Source of the DNA: Saccharopolyspora gloriosae
Lineage (GTDB): Bacteria; Actinomycetota; Actinomycetes; Mycobacteriales; Pseudonocardiaceae
Length of the DNA: 64,000 nt
Reading direction: 5' to 3'
Assembly: GCF_022828475.1 (NCBI RefSeq)
Contig: NZ_CP059557.1
Span: 3,705,470-3,769,469 of the forward strand
Of the stretch, positions 1 to 8,670 are shown in pieces. A program made the position numbers and the translations under genes. The stretch's first letter is position 1; each line of letters opens with the position of its first letter. Under the pieces are notes generated by a model, which was not told the DNA's origin, made no database searches, and saw only the letters and a program-made list of their open reading frames with translations.

Positions 1-990
1 CGGGTAGGCGAGCCTGCGGGCGGCGAACAGCGCATCGGCTTCGTGCTGGTCGGTGGAGGCGGCGCTGAACGTGGCACCGGCCTTCTCGAAGCATTCGACG
101 AGGGTCGCGACTTCCTGCTCACCGGCTTCACCGGGAGTGTCGGAACGGCCGAGCAGCAGTACTTCGGCTTCGTCGCTGAGCCCCATGTTCTTCCACTCGT
201 CCACCGCGCGCAGGCAGTGCCGGTCGAGCAGTTCCAAGGCGGAGGGCACCACTCCGGACGCCGCGACGGCGGCGACGGCCTCACCCGCGGCGACGAGCGA
301 GTCGAAGTAGCCGACCACGGTCCGTTCCGGTGCGCGGACACCGGGCAGCAGTTTTACGGTGATCTCGGTGATCACGCCGAGGGTGCCTTCGGAGCCGACG
401 AACAGTCCGCACAGGTCGTAGCCGGTGACGCCTTTCGCGGTGCGCCGCCCGAGGCGCACGACCTCGCCGTTGCCGACAACGGCTTCCAGCCCGAGCACGT
501 AGTCCCTGGTCACGCCGTACTTCACGCAGCACACGCCACCGGCGTTGGTGGCGACGTTGCCGCCGATCGTCGACCACGGGGAGCTCGCGGGATCCGGCGG
601 GTACCAGGCGCCGTGTTCCCGGCAGGCCGCGCGGAACTCGTCGTTGATCACGCCCGGCTGGGTCACGGCGAGCTGTTCCCGCGGGTTGATCTCCAACACG
701 GAGTTCATGTGTTCGAACGAGATCATCACGCAGCCGTCGAGCGCGTTCGCTCCGCCCGAGAGGCCGGTCCCCGCTCCGCGCGGCACCACCGGAACCCCCA
801 GTTCAGCGCAGACCTGGACGACGGCGACGACGTCCTCGGTGCGCACGGGTCGCACAACGGCGGCGGGCGTGCCGTGCGGCGCCCATTCGGCCTCGTCGTG
901 GGCGTAGCGTCCGACGGAGTCCGGGTCTGTCACCAGCAGCTGTTCCGGTACCCGCGCCCGCAGTGCCGCGAGCGTGCTCTCCGTGTCCAT
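1..990 (-). CDS. FAD-linked oxidase (GlcD/D-lactate dehydrogenase-like), C-terminus outside window
   Basis: The reading frame is open from an ATG at 988-990 to base 1, giving the first 330 residues of a flavoprotein of the vanillyl-alcohol-oxidase superfamily. The FAD-binding PCMH signature PRGAGTGLSGGA lies near residue 75, and further FAD-site segments (IGGNVATNAGG, then VTGYDLCGLFVGSEGTLGV) follow at about 145 and 190. This order matches glycolate oxidase GlcD and D-2-hydroxyacid dehydrogenases, which oxidise 2-hydroxyacids to 2-oxoacids. The substrate cannot be told from this part. The gene stands alone with no same-strand neighbour within 250 bp upstream. Confidence 0.85.
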   Translation of the reverse strand, partial: MDTESTLAALRARVPEQLLVTDPDSVGRYAHDEAEWAPHGTPAAVVRPVRTEDVVAVVQVCAELGVPVVPRGAGTGLSGGANALDGCVMISFEHMNSVLEINPREQLAVTQPGVINDEFRAACREHGAWYPPDPASSPWSTIGGNVATNAGGVCCVKYGVTRDYVLGLEAVVGNGEVVRLGRRTAKGVTGYDLCGLFVGSEGTLGVITEITVKLLPGVRAPERTVVGYFDSLVAAGEAVAAVAASGVVPSALELLDRHCLRAVDEWKNMGLSDEAEVLLLGRSDTPGEAGEQEVATLVECFEKAGATFSAASTDQHEADALFAARRLAYP

Positions 991-1252
991 GACGCCTCCG
1001 TTTCACCTGACTGCACACCACGTTAACGCGATGGCCCGCCGGCACCCAGCATCGTTCCGGAAACCGCGATCATGGCCTTCACCACTGGTTTCTCCGCATC
1101 GACGACCCGTTCGCGGCTCCCCACCGAGCGTGACGACACCGCGGCCCGCCCGGACGACGCCCGTTGGCCGGCCTCCCCCGCCCCAGCGTCCGGCTCGACG
1201 ACGTCCAGGGCGGGCGGCTCGCGGCGCTCGGGAACGGCCGTCCGAGCGCGCC
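991..1252. other. Intergenic, no gene seen
   Basis: This stretch separates the FAD oxidase start from the end of the DUF397 gene. Open frames here have no recognisable protein features. I see no repeat or RNA gene. Confidence 0.5.
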
Positions 1253-1471
1253 TCACCTTCTTGACCAGCGCGCCGAGGCGTCCCGGTGCCGACGCCAGTG
1301 ATCGGATTCGACCAGGAGCAGGAATCCGCGCCACCGCTCCGGGGACACGCTCAACCGAGCGCCGTGCGGCTGCTTGGAATCCCGGATGAGCGTCACTCCC
1401 GCACAGCGGGCGACTTCGACGCAGTTGCCCACGGAGCCGCTGCGGGTGCTTCTGTGCCACTTCTCGGACAT
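1253..1471 (-). CDS. DUF397 domain protein
   Basis: A 72-residue protein with the DUF397 pattern: a short basic N-terminus (KWHRSTRSGSVGNCVEVA), the RDSKQP motif near residue 30, and a Trp-containing C-terminal segment (SPERWRGFL). DUF397 genes are very common in actinomycetes and usually follow a DUF5753 XRE-type regulator, with which they are thought to form a regulatory or toxin-antitoxin-like pair. No DUF5753 partner lies directly upstream here, so it appears orphaned. The ATG at 1469-1471 was chosen because the domain begins there and the preceding bases contain GAGGGT as a plausible ribosome site. Longer in-frame extension upstream shows no conserved features. Confidence 0.75.
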   Translation of the reverse strand: MSEKWHRSTRSGSVGNCVEVARCAGVTLIRDSKQPHGARLSVSPERWRGFLLLVESDHWRRHRDASARWSRR

Positions 1472-1717
1472 GGCGACCCTCTCGTGTGGCGTCAGGGACC
1501 CTGTCCATCTTTCTTGTTCCCGGTACGGATTCCAGTGGTCAGCTGTCGTAACACCCTGCGCCCAACGCGCACGCGAATCCGTCCGATCGACATCCCCGAA
1601 CACCGCCACTCGCGGGCGCGGGGGCACCATCGGTCGACGACGTCCTCGCCATCTCCGGAAGAGGTTCGCCGTGCAATACCTCATTCGCCCCAGCATTGGG
1701 CGAACGGAGCACTCGGG

Positions 1718-2713
1718 TCAGGAATTCCGGGAAATCACCTCGTTGATCAGGTCGCCGCCGGGGAAATCCATCAGCACCACACCGGTTCGGGGGACGTCGT
1801 TACTCGCAAGGTGTTCCAGGGCGTGATCGTTGACGCCACGGGTGTCCCCGGTGCCGCAGGAAACGGTCTTCGGATTGGCGCCGAGGCTGGATCCGCTGCT
1901 GAAGTTCCAGAACATCTCACCGGAATCGGCGGAGTTCGTCTTGTCCCAGTGGTCGCGCACGTGGTTCCACTTGTCGTCGATGTCGCCGACCGTAGGCACG
2001 TTGTACTCGTCCTGCACGTACTCGCCCCAGTTGTCGTTGGTGAACTGGGAAAGCCCGTAACCGCCGACCAGGCCGCCCTTCGCTTCCTGCAGCGCGCCGA
2101 GCACGATTTTCCCGCGAGCGTCGCCGAGCGTCGGCATGCCGTCGGCCGCGGGGTTGTAGAGCCGCCCGCCGTTGGGGTCTTCGTCGGCGTAGCGGTCGAG
2201 GATGGTCGCGGTGTCCTGATCGCTGTTCTCGTCGGTGCAGGAGCCGATGTCCCCGGTGCATTCGGCCTTCAGCCGCAGCACGATGGTTTCGCCGGGGTGC
2301 GCGGCGAGGAAGGCGTCCGCTTTCGCCAGCACGTCGGCGAAGTTCGCGTTCTGGTAGAAGGTCCCGTGGTGGATGGTGAACTCGTTGTCCACCTTCCGGA
2401 CCCGGATATCGATGGCGCGCACGCCCGCGTCGAGCTGCGCGGTGAGCGTTTCCGCGCTGTCGCCGTGGTTCTCCTGGGTCTGGGTGATGTCCCCGCCGTG
2501 CAGCGACAACGTGTCGTGGGTGCCGGGCAGGGACAGCGCCGCGAGGCTCGTGTCATCGGGCAGACCGCCCAGCCAGTCCGGGTTGGAGGCCTCGGTGAGG
2601 CTTTCGCAGTAGGCGGTCGCCGCATTCGCGGTCCCGGCGGGAACGAGGGTCACCGCCAGCGCAGCGGCGAAGGTGACGGCGATCCGGGCAGTGGAGGAGG
2701 CGACTCCGGTCAT
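1718..2713 (-). CDS. Secreted phosphatidylinositol-specific phospholipase C family protein
   Basis: The product (331 residues from ATG 2713) begins with a signal peptide ending near PAGTANA, so it is exported. The PI-PLC X-domain is recognised from the catalytic segment LSLPGTHDTLSL (first catalytic His) and a second histidine segment HHGTFYQ about 50 residues later, in the spacing typical of bacterial PI-PLC TIM barrels. The family cleaves phosphatidylinositol or related phosphodiesters by general acid-base catalysis. A GTG start seven codons upstream is possible, but the ATG gives a cleaner signal sequence. It has no operon partner, and nothing in the sequence indicates its regulation. Confidence 0.85.
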   Translation of the reverse strand: MTGVASSTARIAVTFAAALAVTLVPAGTANAATAYCESLTEASNPDWLGGLPDDTSLAALSLPGTHDTLSLHGGDITQTQENHGDSAETLTAQLDAGVRAIDIRVRKVDNEFTIHHGTFYQNANFADVLAKADAFLAAHPGETIVLRLKAECTGDIGSCTDENSDQDTATILDRYADEDPNGGRLYNPAADGMPTLGDARGKIVLGALQEAKGGLVGGYGLSQFTNDNWGEYVQDEYNVPTVGDIDDKWNHVRDHWDKTNSADSGEMFWNFSSGSSLGANPKTVSCGTGDTRGVNDHALEHLASNDVPRTGVVLMDFPGGDLINEVISRNS

Positions 2714-3165
2714 GCGCCCATGATCTCCACCCACAGGTCACGACCGGGTCGCCCTGGCGTGATCCCGCCACGACGGAACGCCATCGGCAGCGACGGGGCC
2801 GGCCTGCCACACCGAATTCGGTCTTCGTGGCGCCCAGCGACCACCGCCCCGAGGAAGCTCCGCCACCACTCGGACGAGACCCGCAGCGACGCTTCGCCCG
2901 GCGCCTTTGAATCCCGGACCGCTATCTCCGTTACCGAGAACGCCACCTCCACACAATTGCCGTTGGACTCCTGGTGCCCTTGCGCCACACCTCGGTCATC
3001 TTCCAATTCCTCGCCGGCTTGCCCGATGAGCTCCGCCGAACGCGCTTCGCACAGCGCCTTCGCTTCGAGATCTTCTACTCCGTCGACGAACGGTTCAACG
3101 TCCTGGGGACGAGTCAGGAACAGACCTACTCGGCGTGCTTCCACGTCGACGTGGGGCTCACGCAC
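2710..3165 (-). pseudogene. Remnant of a DUF5753 regulator C-terminus fused by frameshift to DUF397
   Basis: Read on the minus strand, 3165-2990 encodes residues matching the end of a DUF5753 (Scr1-type XRE regulator) protein: a segment like RRVGLFLTRPQDV, then EAKALCEARSAELI. No HTH or DUF5753 N-terminal part exists upstream. A DUF397 start lies at 2997-2999 (MTEVWRKGTRS) in another frame. After about 11 codons the DUF397 frame switches by one base near 2965, giving SNGNCVEVA, VRDSKAPG and EWWRSFLGA. The single missing base fuses the two genes. I read it as a decayed regulator pair. A sequencing error could explain the frameshift but not the missing N-terminus. Confidence 0.65.
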
Positions 3166-3441
3166 AAGGTGAGCACAAAAGCACCATCAAGACCGGTGTG
3201 TACACCGGCGGAGCGTCACGACCTGGATCCGCACGTGCGAACCTCAGCGATCGGATGTTCTACCTGCACGAACTGATGCGGGCCGATCTCTCGGACGTCG
3301 CGGAAGGGCTGCAACCGACCTGGTGAGCGAACCGGCGGAGCCAGACCCGCTCGTACGGACGTCCGCATCAGGACGCCGGCTCGGCGTGCTCGGCCACTCC
3401 GACGGCAAGAGCGCGCGTTCGGGAGGGATTACCGTGCGGAT
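3166..3441. other. Intergenic, possible gene remnant
   Basis: A plus-strand frame ending at 3326 has a protein-like C-terminal tail (FYLHELMRADLSDVAEGLQ) without any recognisable start or domain. It may be the tail of a decayed gene. I cannot assign a function. Confidence 0.25.
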
Positions 3442-4383
3442 ATGAGCATTGCGGCGGAGGAGCTGTTCCGGGACGGGCCGCGAATACTGGACGGCGGGCT
3501 GGCCACGGAATTGGAAGCGCGGGGCGGAGATCTCTCCGGTGGCCTGTGGTCGGCCAAGTTCCTGCTCGATGCGCCGGAGAAGATCGTCGGTGCGCACGAG
3601 GCGTTCTTCTCGGCAGGTGCCGAAGTGGCGAAGTCCGCCGGATACCAGGCGAGCTTCGAAGGGTTCGCCGAACACGGAGTGGGACCCGAGCAGGCGACCG
3701 AGCTGATGCGCCGCAGCGTCGAACTCGCCGGGGAGGCCGCGCATCTGGCGCCGGTCCGGGAACAGGTCGCCAAGACCGCCGCGCACCGCACCGGCCGGCT
3801 CGTCGCCGCCTCCGTCGGCCCTTACGGCGCGATGCTCGCGGACGGTTCGGAGTACCGCGGGCGCTATGGGATCGGGCACCGGGCGCTGGTCGATTTCCAC
3901 CGGCCGCGGCTGGAGGCGTTCGCCGCGGCGGCACCGGACCTGTTCGCTTTGGAGACCGTTCCCGACGTGGACGAGGCCGTCGCGCTGCTCGACGCGCTCG
4001 ACGGGCTCGGCGTTTCCGCCTGGTTGTCGTTCACGATCTCCGGCGACCGCACCCGCGCCGGGCAGCCGCTGGAAGAGGCGTTCGCCGTCGCCGCCGACCG
4101 GGACGACGTCCTCGCCGTCGGCGTGAACTGCTGCTCCCCCGCCGACGCCACGCGCGCCGTGCCGATCGCGCGGGCGGTCAGCGGCAAACCGGTGGTCGTC
4201 TACCCGAACAGCGGCGAAAGCTGGGACGCCGAACGCCAGGTGTGGACCGGCCGCTCCGGCTTCGACGCCGCGCTCGTCACCCGCTGGGTCACCGACGGCG
4301 CCGGCCTCGTCGGCGGCTGCTGCCGAGTCGCCCCCGCCGACATAGCCGAACTCACCGCCCACCTCCACCGCCCGGACCAGTGA
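3442..4383 (+). CDS. mmuM: Homocysteine S-methyltransferase
   Basis: A 313-residue (beta/alpha)8 enzyme that transfers a methyl group from S-methylmethionine (or SAM) to homocysteine to make methionine. The N-terminal ILDGGLATELE motif, the zinc-ligand segment GVNCCSP at about residue 230 and the paired-cysteine GGCCR segment near residue 294 are the Hcy-binding and zinc sites of this family. Length is standard for MmuM. It is monocistronic, preceded by GGGAGGG about 15 bases before the ATG. It provides a cobalamin-independent route to methionine in addition to metH at 11762-15355. Confidence 0.9.
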   Translation: MSIAAEELFRDGPRILDGGLATELEARGGDLSGGLWSAKFLLDAPEKIVGAHEAFFSAGAEVAKSAGYQASFEGFAEHGVGPEQATELMRRSVELAGEAAHLAPVREQVAKTAAHRTGRLVAASVGPYGAMLADGSEYRGRYGIGHRALVDFHRPRLEAFAAAAPDLFALETVPDVDEAVALLDALDGLGVSAWLSFTISGDRTRAGQPLEEAFAVAADRDDVLAVGVNCCSPADATRAVPIARAVSGKPVVVYPNSGESWDAERQVWTGRSGFDAALVTRWVTDGAGLVGGCCRVAPADIAELTAHLHRPDQ

Positions 4384-4470
4384 CCCTTGGACCGTCAATC
4401 CAGCAGCAAGCCCTTCCCTTTCAACTCACTTCTCTGCACCAAGCAAGAGGGACACGCCGGGCTGGTCGGT

Positions 4471-4629
4471 TCAGATGCTCAAGGAGCCCGCTGTCTCGCC
4501 CCTCGCATCCGGTATGTCCGTGGTGCCGGACGGTCGCACAACGTCCTGTAATGCCGAGTAGCGGACGTCTTTCAGCGCGGTGCTGTCTGCTGCTGGGAAC
4601 CGCAGCGATATCGGGGCCGCGCTGGGCAT
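4471..4629 (-). CDS. Possible small protein, unrecognised
   Basis: A 52-codon frame from ATG 4629 lies just downstream of the F420-type oxidoreductase on the same strand. The sequence is not strongly biased and reads like protein (STALKDVRYSALQDVV in the middle), but I know no family and see no convincing ribosome site. It may be noise. Apart from this frame, 4384-4670 holds nothing I can name. Confidence 0.2.
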   Translation of the reverse strand: MPSAAPISLRFPAADSTALKDVRYSALQDVVRPSGTTDIPDARGETAGSLSI

Positions 4630-4670
4630 TTGCTGCCATGCGGGCCAGGATGTCGGCTCCCGCCGGCTGT

Positions 4671-5519
4671 TCAGGTGACGATGTCGGCGAGCCGGGTGAT
4701 CTCGTCGGGGTCGTCTGTGGCGGGAACGAAAATGATCTCGTCGACACCGAGGCCGGTGTAGACCGTGATGGTCTGCTCGATCGTCTCCCGGGTGGTGCAG
4801 AGCACCGCGTTGGTGGCAATGTCCTTGGGGGCCAGCCGGTAGAAGTCCTGGATGTTCGCCCGTCCGGCCTCGGTGTCGCCCAGTGCGAAGTAGGCGAGCA
4901 CGACGAGTTTCGGAGCGCCCTGGCGGCCTGCCTCCTGCCAGGCCCGCTTCGCCGCCTCGAAGCGCGGCGCCGTCATGGCCGACGGCAGCGAACCGCCGAT
5001 GTAGCCCTCGCCCCAGCGCACCATGCGGTCCAGCGCGCGAGCGGAGTACCCGCCGAACAGCACGGAGACTTGCCGGGTTCCCGATGGCACGGCTGGGTTC
5101 GGCCCGTTGCCGACCGGGGCGCCGGCCCAGACCTCGCGGTAGGTCGCCAGGTCGGATTCCAACCGCGCGCCGCGACCGTGCAGCTCGTGCCCGGGCACGG
5201 TGAATTCGTCCTCGCGCGAGCCGACGCCGACGCCGAGCGTGAGACGGCCGCCGGAGACACCGTCGATGCCCGCGATCTCCTTGGCCAGCAAGGCACCAGG
5301 CCACGTCGGGGCCAGCAGGACCGCGCTGAGCAGTCCGATCGTGGTGGTCGCCCCCGCCGCGGACGCGAGCGCGACGGTGTCACTCACACCCGGGTACGCG
5401 TAGCGCCCGGTCGTGGCGAGGGTGGAGAACTCCGCTTCCTCAGCCCGGGCCGCCCAGCGCGGAATGGTCGTTGCGGTGACATCACGCACCTGATTCGGAA
5501 GTCCGATGCCGATCTGCAC
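4671..5519 (-). CDS. LLM-class (F420-dependent type) oxidoreductase
   Basis: A 282-residue luciferase-like monooxygenase TIM-barrel protein. It starts at a GTG (5517-5519) with AGAGGAA six bases upstream, reading VQIGIGLPNQ. Family features are the N-terminal beta strand, the LTLGVGVGSREDEF segment near residue 105 and the C-terminal segment ending with the DEIIFVPATDD-type strand. Actinobacterial members generally use coenzyme F420, but that is inferred from family, not from a diagnostic residue. The gene follows the epoxide hydrolase by 35 bp and is probably co-transcribed, suggesting a shared role in oxidising or detoxifying a small hydrophobic compound. Confidence 0.8.
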   Translation of the reverse strand: MQIGIGLPNQVRDVTATTIPRWAARAEEAEFSTLATTGRYAYPGVSDTVALASAAGATTTIGLLSAVLLAPTWPGALLAKEIAGIDGVSGGRLTLGVGVGSREDEFTVPGHELHGRGARLESDLATYREVWAGAPVGNGPNPAVPSGTRQVSVLFGGYSARALDRMVRWGEGYIGGSLPSAMTAPRFEAAKRAWQEAGRQGAPKLVVLAYFALGDTEAGRANIQDFYRLAPKDIATNAVLCTTRETIEQTITVYTGLGVDEIIFVPATDDPDEITRLADIVT

Positions 5520-5554
5520 AGCGATTCCTCTCTGCGATTGGGTCGATCCGCCGG

Positions 5555-6708
5555 TCAGGGCGTGCCAGGAAGGGAGCGGAAGAATTCCCGGATGTCGGCG
5601 ATGAGCACCTCCGGTGCTTGCAGGGCGGGGAAGTGCCCGCCCTGGTCGTACTCCCGCCAGCGTGTGACCGCATTGGATAGTCGCGCCAGGTCCTGGATGG
5701 CGTTGTCCCCGGGGAAGTTCGCCACCGCCGTCGCAGCCGCCGATGGCGACGGCCTCCCTGCCGACAGCTCGGCTCCGGCCTCGAAGTAGAGACGTGCCGC
5801 CGATCCCGCGGTCCTGGTCAGCCAGAAGATAATGACGTTGGTCAGGATCGCGTCCCGGTCGACGGGGACCTGCTCGGTCTGCGCGGGGTCGTAGTCGACG
5901 AACCACTCCAGGTTCCAGGCCAGCTGCCCGACCGGCGAGTCGTTGAGCGCGTAGGCGATCGTCTGCGGGCGGGTGCTCATCTCGTGCATGTAGCCCGAAC
6001 GCCCGTACCACCACCGCTCGTGGTCGAGCGCCCGTTCGCGATCGGCTTCGCTGAGCAGTTCAAGTTCATCGGGGGACATGGGCCAGGCGGCGAAGGCCAA
6101 CGCGTTGACGTGGACCCCGATCACCCGTTCACCGGCCACCCGACCCAGCTCGGGTGCGATGAGACTGCCGAAATCCCCGCCCTGGACCGCGTAGCGCTCA
6201 TACCCCAGCCTGCTCATCAACTCAGCCCAAGCGCGGGCGGTGCGGTTGACACCCCAGCCGCGCTCGTGGGTCGGGCCGGAGAAGGCGTACCCCGGCAGCG
6301 AGGGAGCGACTATGTGAAAGGCGTCGGCAGGGTCGCCGCCGTGTGCGCGGGGATCGGTCAGCGGTCCGAGGATCGCGTGGAAGTCGGCGATCGTGCTGGG
6401 CCACCCGTGCGTGATGTTAAGGGCGTCGCGTCCGGCTCGGGCGAGCGGACGTGCAGGAAGTGGATGTTCTGCCCGTCGAGCTCGACGGTGAACTGCGGGT
6501 GCGCGTTCAGCGCGGCCTCGTGCGCTCGCCAGTCGTAGCCCTCGCGCCAGTGATCGGCCAGATCCCTCAGCCACGCCTTGTTGACGCCGTAGGACCAACC
6601 AACGCCGGGCAGCTCATCGGGCCAGCGGGTGCGGTCCAGTCGCTCCGCCAGGTCCACGAGGTCTTCTTCAGGGATGTTGATCCGGAATGGGCGAGGTTCG
6701 GATGCCAT
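5555..6708 (-). pseudogene. Epoxide hydrolase (EHN plus alpha/beta hydrolase) broken by a one-base frameshift
   Basis: The N-terminal 98 residues (6708 down to about 6420) carry the epoxide hydrolase N-terminal domain: [16 protein letters not shown], then [12 protein letters not shown]. At 6417-6420 the frame breaks inside the expected [13 protein letters not shown]-x-ITHGWP segment: the text reads CCCTTAACATC, where one more A restores the frame as PLNITHGWP. The remainder (to 5555) is intact, with the nucleophile segment VQGGDFGSLI and the catalytic His segment GGHFPALQ. Every other family residue is in place, so this is either a very recent pseudogene or a homopolymer sequencing error. It heads an operon with the F420-type oxidoreductase. 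Confidence 0.8.
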
Positions 6709-6958
6709 TCGACTCTCCTGGGTTGTGAAGTCCGCACTGCGGCGGCAAGCCGCGGACGGTGGTTTTAGGCACGCGGCAAAGGTTCGACCCTGCGCGTGGA
6801 GAATTCAGCGAAATGCGAACAGCGGGAAAACATGTCGAAGTGGTGAGATGCCGCGGCGATTCGACTGCCGGGTGGCCGTGCGGCGATGTGGTCGGCCGTC
6901 GGCCGCAGGTCTCGCTACTGGTGGGCGAGTCGGGTGGGGTCGGCCCGGCTGGTGGGGT

Positions 6959-7417
6959 TCAGGCGCCGTTCTCGACCAGTGCCTTGAGCCGCGGCAGGGT
7001 CTTCTCGATGCCCTCGGCGTTCCAGCGGGGCCACGGTGTGCGCACGAGTAGTCCGCGGACCGGCGAGGTGGTGAAGTCGCAGGTCTCGGTCACCCGCGTG
7101 CCGCCGTCGACCTCGTCGAGTTCGTAGCGCCAGCGGTGCTTGCCGGGGTGGCACCACGCGATGCGCCGATCGGCCTCGAACTCGACGACCGTGTTGACGA
7201 TCCGGTAGTGCACGCCGAACAGCCTCATGGCTGTCTTGAACGTGTCGCCCAGGCTCAGCCGGTCCGGGGCCTGGCCCGAGACCGTGTTCTTCACGGTGCC
7301 CGAACCGTCGAAATCGGCGTGGCGGTGCGGATCGGCGAGCGCGGAGAACACCGCCGAGGGTGGTGCGGCGATGATGATGTCGCGCGAGATCAGGAGTGGG
7401 CGGGGTGCGGATGGCAT
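6959..7417 (-). CDS. SRPBCC (START/polyketide cyclase-like) protein
   Basis: A 152-residue protein of the SRPBCC helix-grip fold, which binds hydrophobic ligands. The sequence opens with a beta strand (ISRDIIIAAPPSAVFSALADP) typical of the family and ends with a long C-terminal helix (GIEKTLPRLKALVENGA). The ATG at 7415-7417 is preceded by AAGGAGA and is preferred over an upstream ATG at 7468 that would overlap an operator palindrome. The gene is transcribed divergently from the MarR regulator, which probably controls it. The ligand is unknown. Confidence 0.75.
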   Translation of the reverse strand: MPSAPRPLLISRDIIIAAPPSAVFSALADPHRHADFDGSGTVKNTVSGQAPDRLSLGDTFKTAMRLFGVHYRIVNTVVEFEADRRIAWCHPGKHRWRYELDEVDGGTRVTETCDFTTSPVRGLLVRTPWPRWNAEGIEKTLPRLKALVENGA

Positions 7418-7460
7418 TCGGTTCTCCTTGTTCACCTGTTGCGAGCCGAAGCACTCACAT

Positions 7461-7474
7461 GACAACATATTGTC
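7461..7474. promoter_or_regulatory. Candidate MarR operator 1
   Basis: GACAACATATTGTC, with perfect five-base arms GACAA/TTGTC around four bases. It lies in the divergent promoter between the SRPBCC and MarR genes, immediately before the MarR GTG. Confidence 0.6.
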
Positions 7475-7957
7475 GTGTCCGACAAGCTAGCGAGACGACA
7501 ACATGTTGTCAAGAGTGGTGATCAAGCATGCGCTGCCTACGCCGCACTGATCGACCAGGTCGGTAGGCTCGCCGACGTCGTCGAGGCGGTCGGCAACGGC
7601 ATCGCCCGGCCCACCGGTCAGAGCTTGGCGCGTTGGCAGGTCCTGGCTGAGGTCGAGCACGAAGCCGCCCCTGTGGGGGCCATCGCCTCCCGGCTCGGCC
7701 ACACGCGCCAGGGCGTGCAGCGCGTCGCGGACCTGCTCGTCGAGGACGGCCTCGCTTGCTATCGGCCCAACCCCGCGCACCAGCGGGCCAAGCTGCTCGA
7801 AGTCACCCCCACCGGCCGCGCCGCACTGCACAGGATGCAGGCGGCCTACACCAATCTGGCCCTGCGCACCACCGAAGGCCTCGACCCGGAGAGGCTCGAC
7901 CTCGCACGCGAGACCCTCAGCGAACTGCAGCGCCGCCTCGAATCCGAACTGCCCTGA
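7475..7957 (+). CDS. MarR-family transcriptional regulator
   Basis: A 160-residue winged-helix regulator. The MarR core is visible as the helix LARWQVLAEVEH, the recognition region ASRLGHTRQGVQRVADLLVEDG (residues about 70-91) and the wing KLLEVTPTGRAAL. The only in-frame start compatible with the domain is the GTG at 7475. Two near-identical palindromes lie just before it and within codons 8-12, so it probably represses itself and the divergent SRPBCC gene, as MarR proteins usually do with neighbours. The inducer is unknown. A GC-rich hairpin follows the stop. Confidence 0.85.
   Translation: MSDKLARRQHVVKSGDQACAAYAALIDQVGRLADVVEAVGNGIARPTGQSLARWQVLAEVEHEAAPVGAIASRLGHTRQGVQRVADLLVEDGLACYRPNPAHQRAKLLEVTPTGRAALHRMQAAYTNLALRTTEGLDPERLDLARETLSELQRRLESELP
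7497..7510. promoter_or_regulatory. Candidate MarR operator 2
   Basis: GACAACATGTTGTC is a perfect 14-base palindrome, 36 bp centre to centre from operator 1 and inside the first codons of the MarR gene. The shared GACAACAT-TTGTC pattern makes a common regulator likely. Confidence 0.65.
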
Positions 7958-7964
7958 CCCGCCG

Positions 7965-7991
7965 GGTGGTCGTTCGCCTGCGGCGACCACC
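7965..7991 (+). terminator. Terminator hairpin after the MarR gene
   Basis: GGTGGTCG pairs with CGACCACC around a short GC-rich centre, directly after the MarR stop codon. Confidence 0.5.
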
Positions 7992-7999
7992 ACTCCGGC

Positions 8000-8621
8000 C
8001 GACGGGACGCGCGACGGCAAACACGTGGGCAGACCCTTCGGCGTGATCACGAAACCCACCTCAGGATGGGCATGGCGATCTCGGCAGGAAACAACCGTCC
8101 GCTTCTGCCGCTGACAGCGCGCTCGCCAGCTCGCAGGCGGATCGGCCCCACGGCTCAGCCGGCTGGGAGCGATCCGCCTGGCTCGTCCAGTGCCTCCGCC
8201 AATCCGCGGCTTTCCGTCCTTGCGGACGCGCACCGTCGCACGCCACTGGTCGTAGACCTCCGAGGCGATGTTGAAGTCCCGCTGGTCAGGTGCGATCTTC
8301 TCGATCTCGCTCCAGAACGACCCCGCGATGGCCCTCGCCGGCCCCTCGCGGGTGACGTAGTCGGCACGCCCTGGCCGCGCACGATGTAGTCGATGATCAG
8401 CTGCCAAACATCAGAGTCGCGGATGCCGTAGAAGTCGACCATCGCCTCTGGCGAGCGCTGCCCTTTGCAGATGCAGGTACGCAGGGCCGGAGGCGTCCCG
8501 GCGAAAAGTGGCCCATCCCGACCCGGCGGAGGTCCACCCGGCCATCCACGAGTTTCCTTCGCAGATCAGACATCCACCAAGTCCCTCCATAGTGGATTGC
8601 CGTCGTCTTGATCAACGGCAC
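8000..8621 (-). pseudogene. Degenerate coding-like region, unrecognised
   Basis: On the minus strand, overlapping frames contain protein-like segments that continue each other only if the frame shifts near 8370: first MVDFYGIRDSDVWQLIIDYIV (start 8442), then REGPARAIAGSFWSEIEKI and FNIASEVYDQWRATVRV in the next frame. No complete domain or clear start exists. I do not recognise the family. It is best read as a decayed gene in an accessory patch that also holds a repeat element. Confidence 0.3.
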
Positions 8622-8670
8622 TCGGTGCAGTCAACTGGACAGAGCCCCCACCTCCCGGCGAAGCCGAGTC

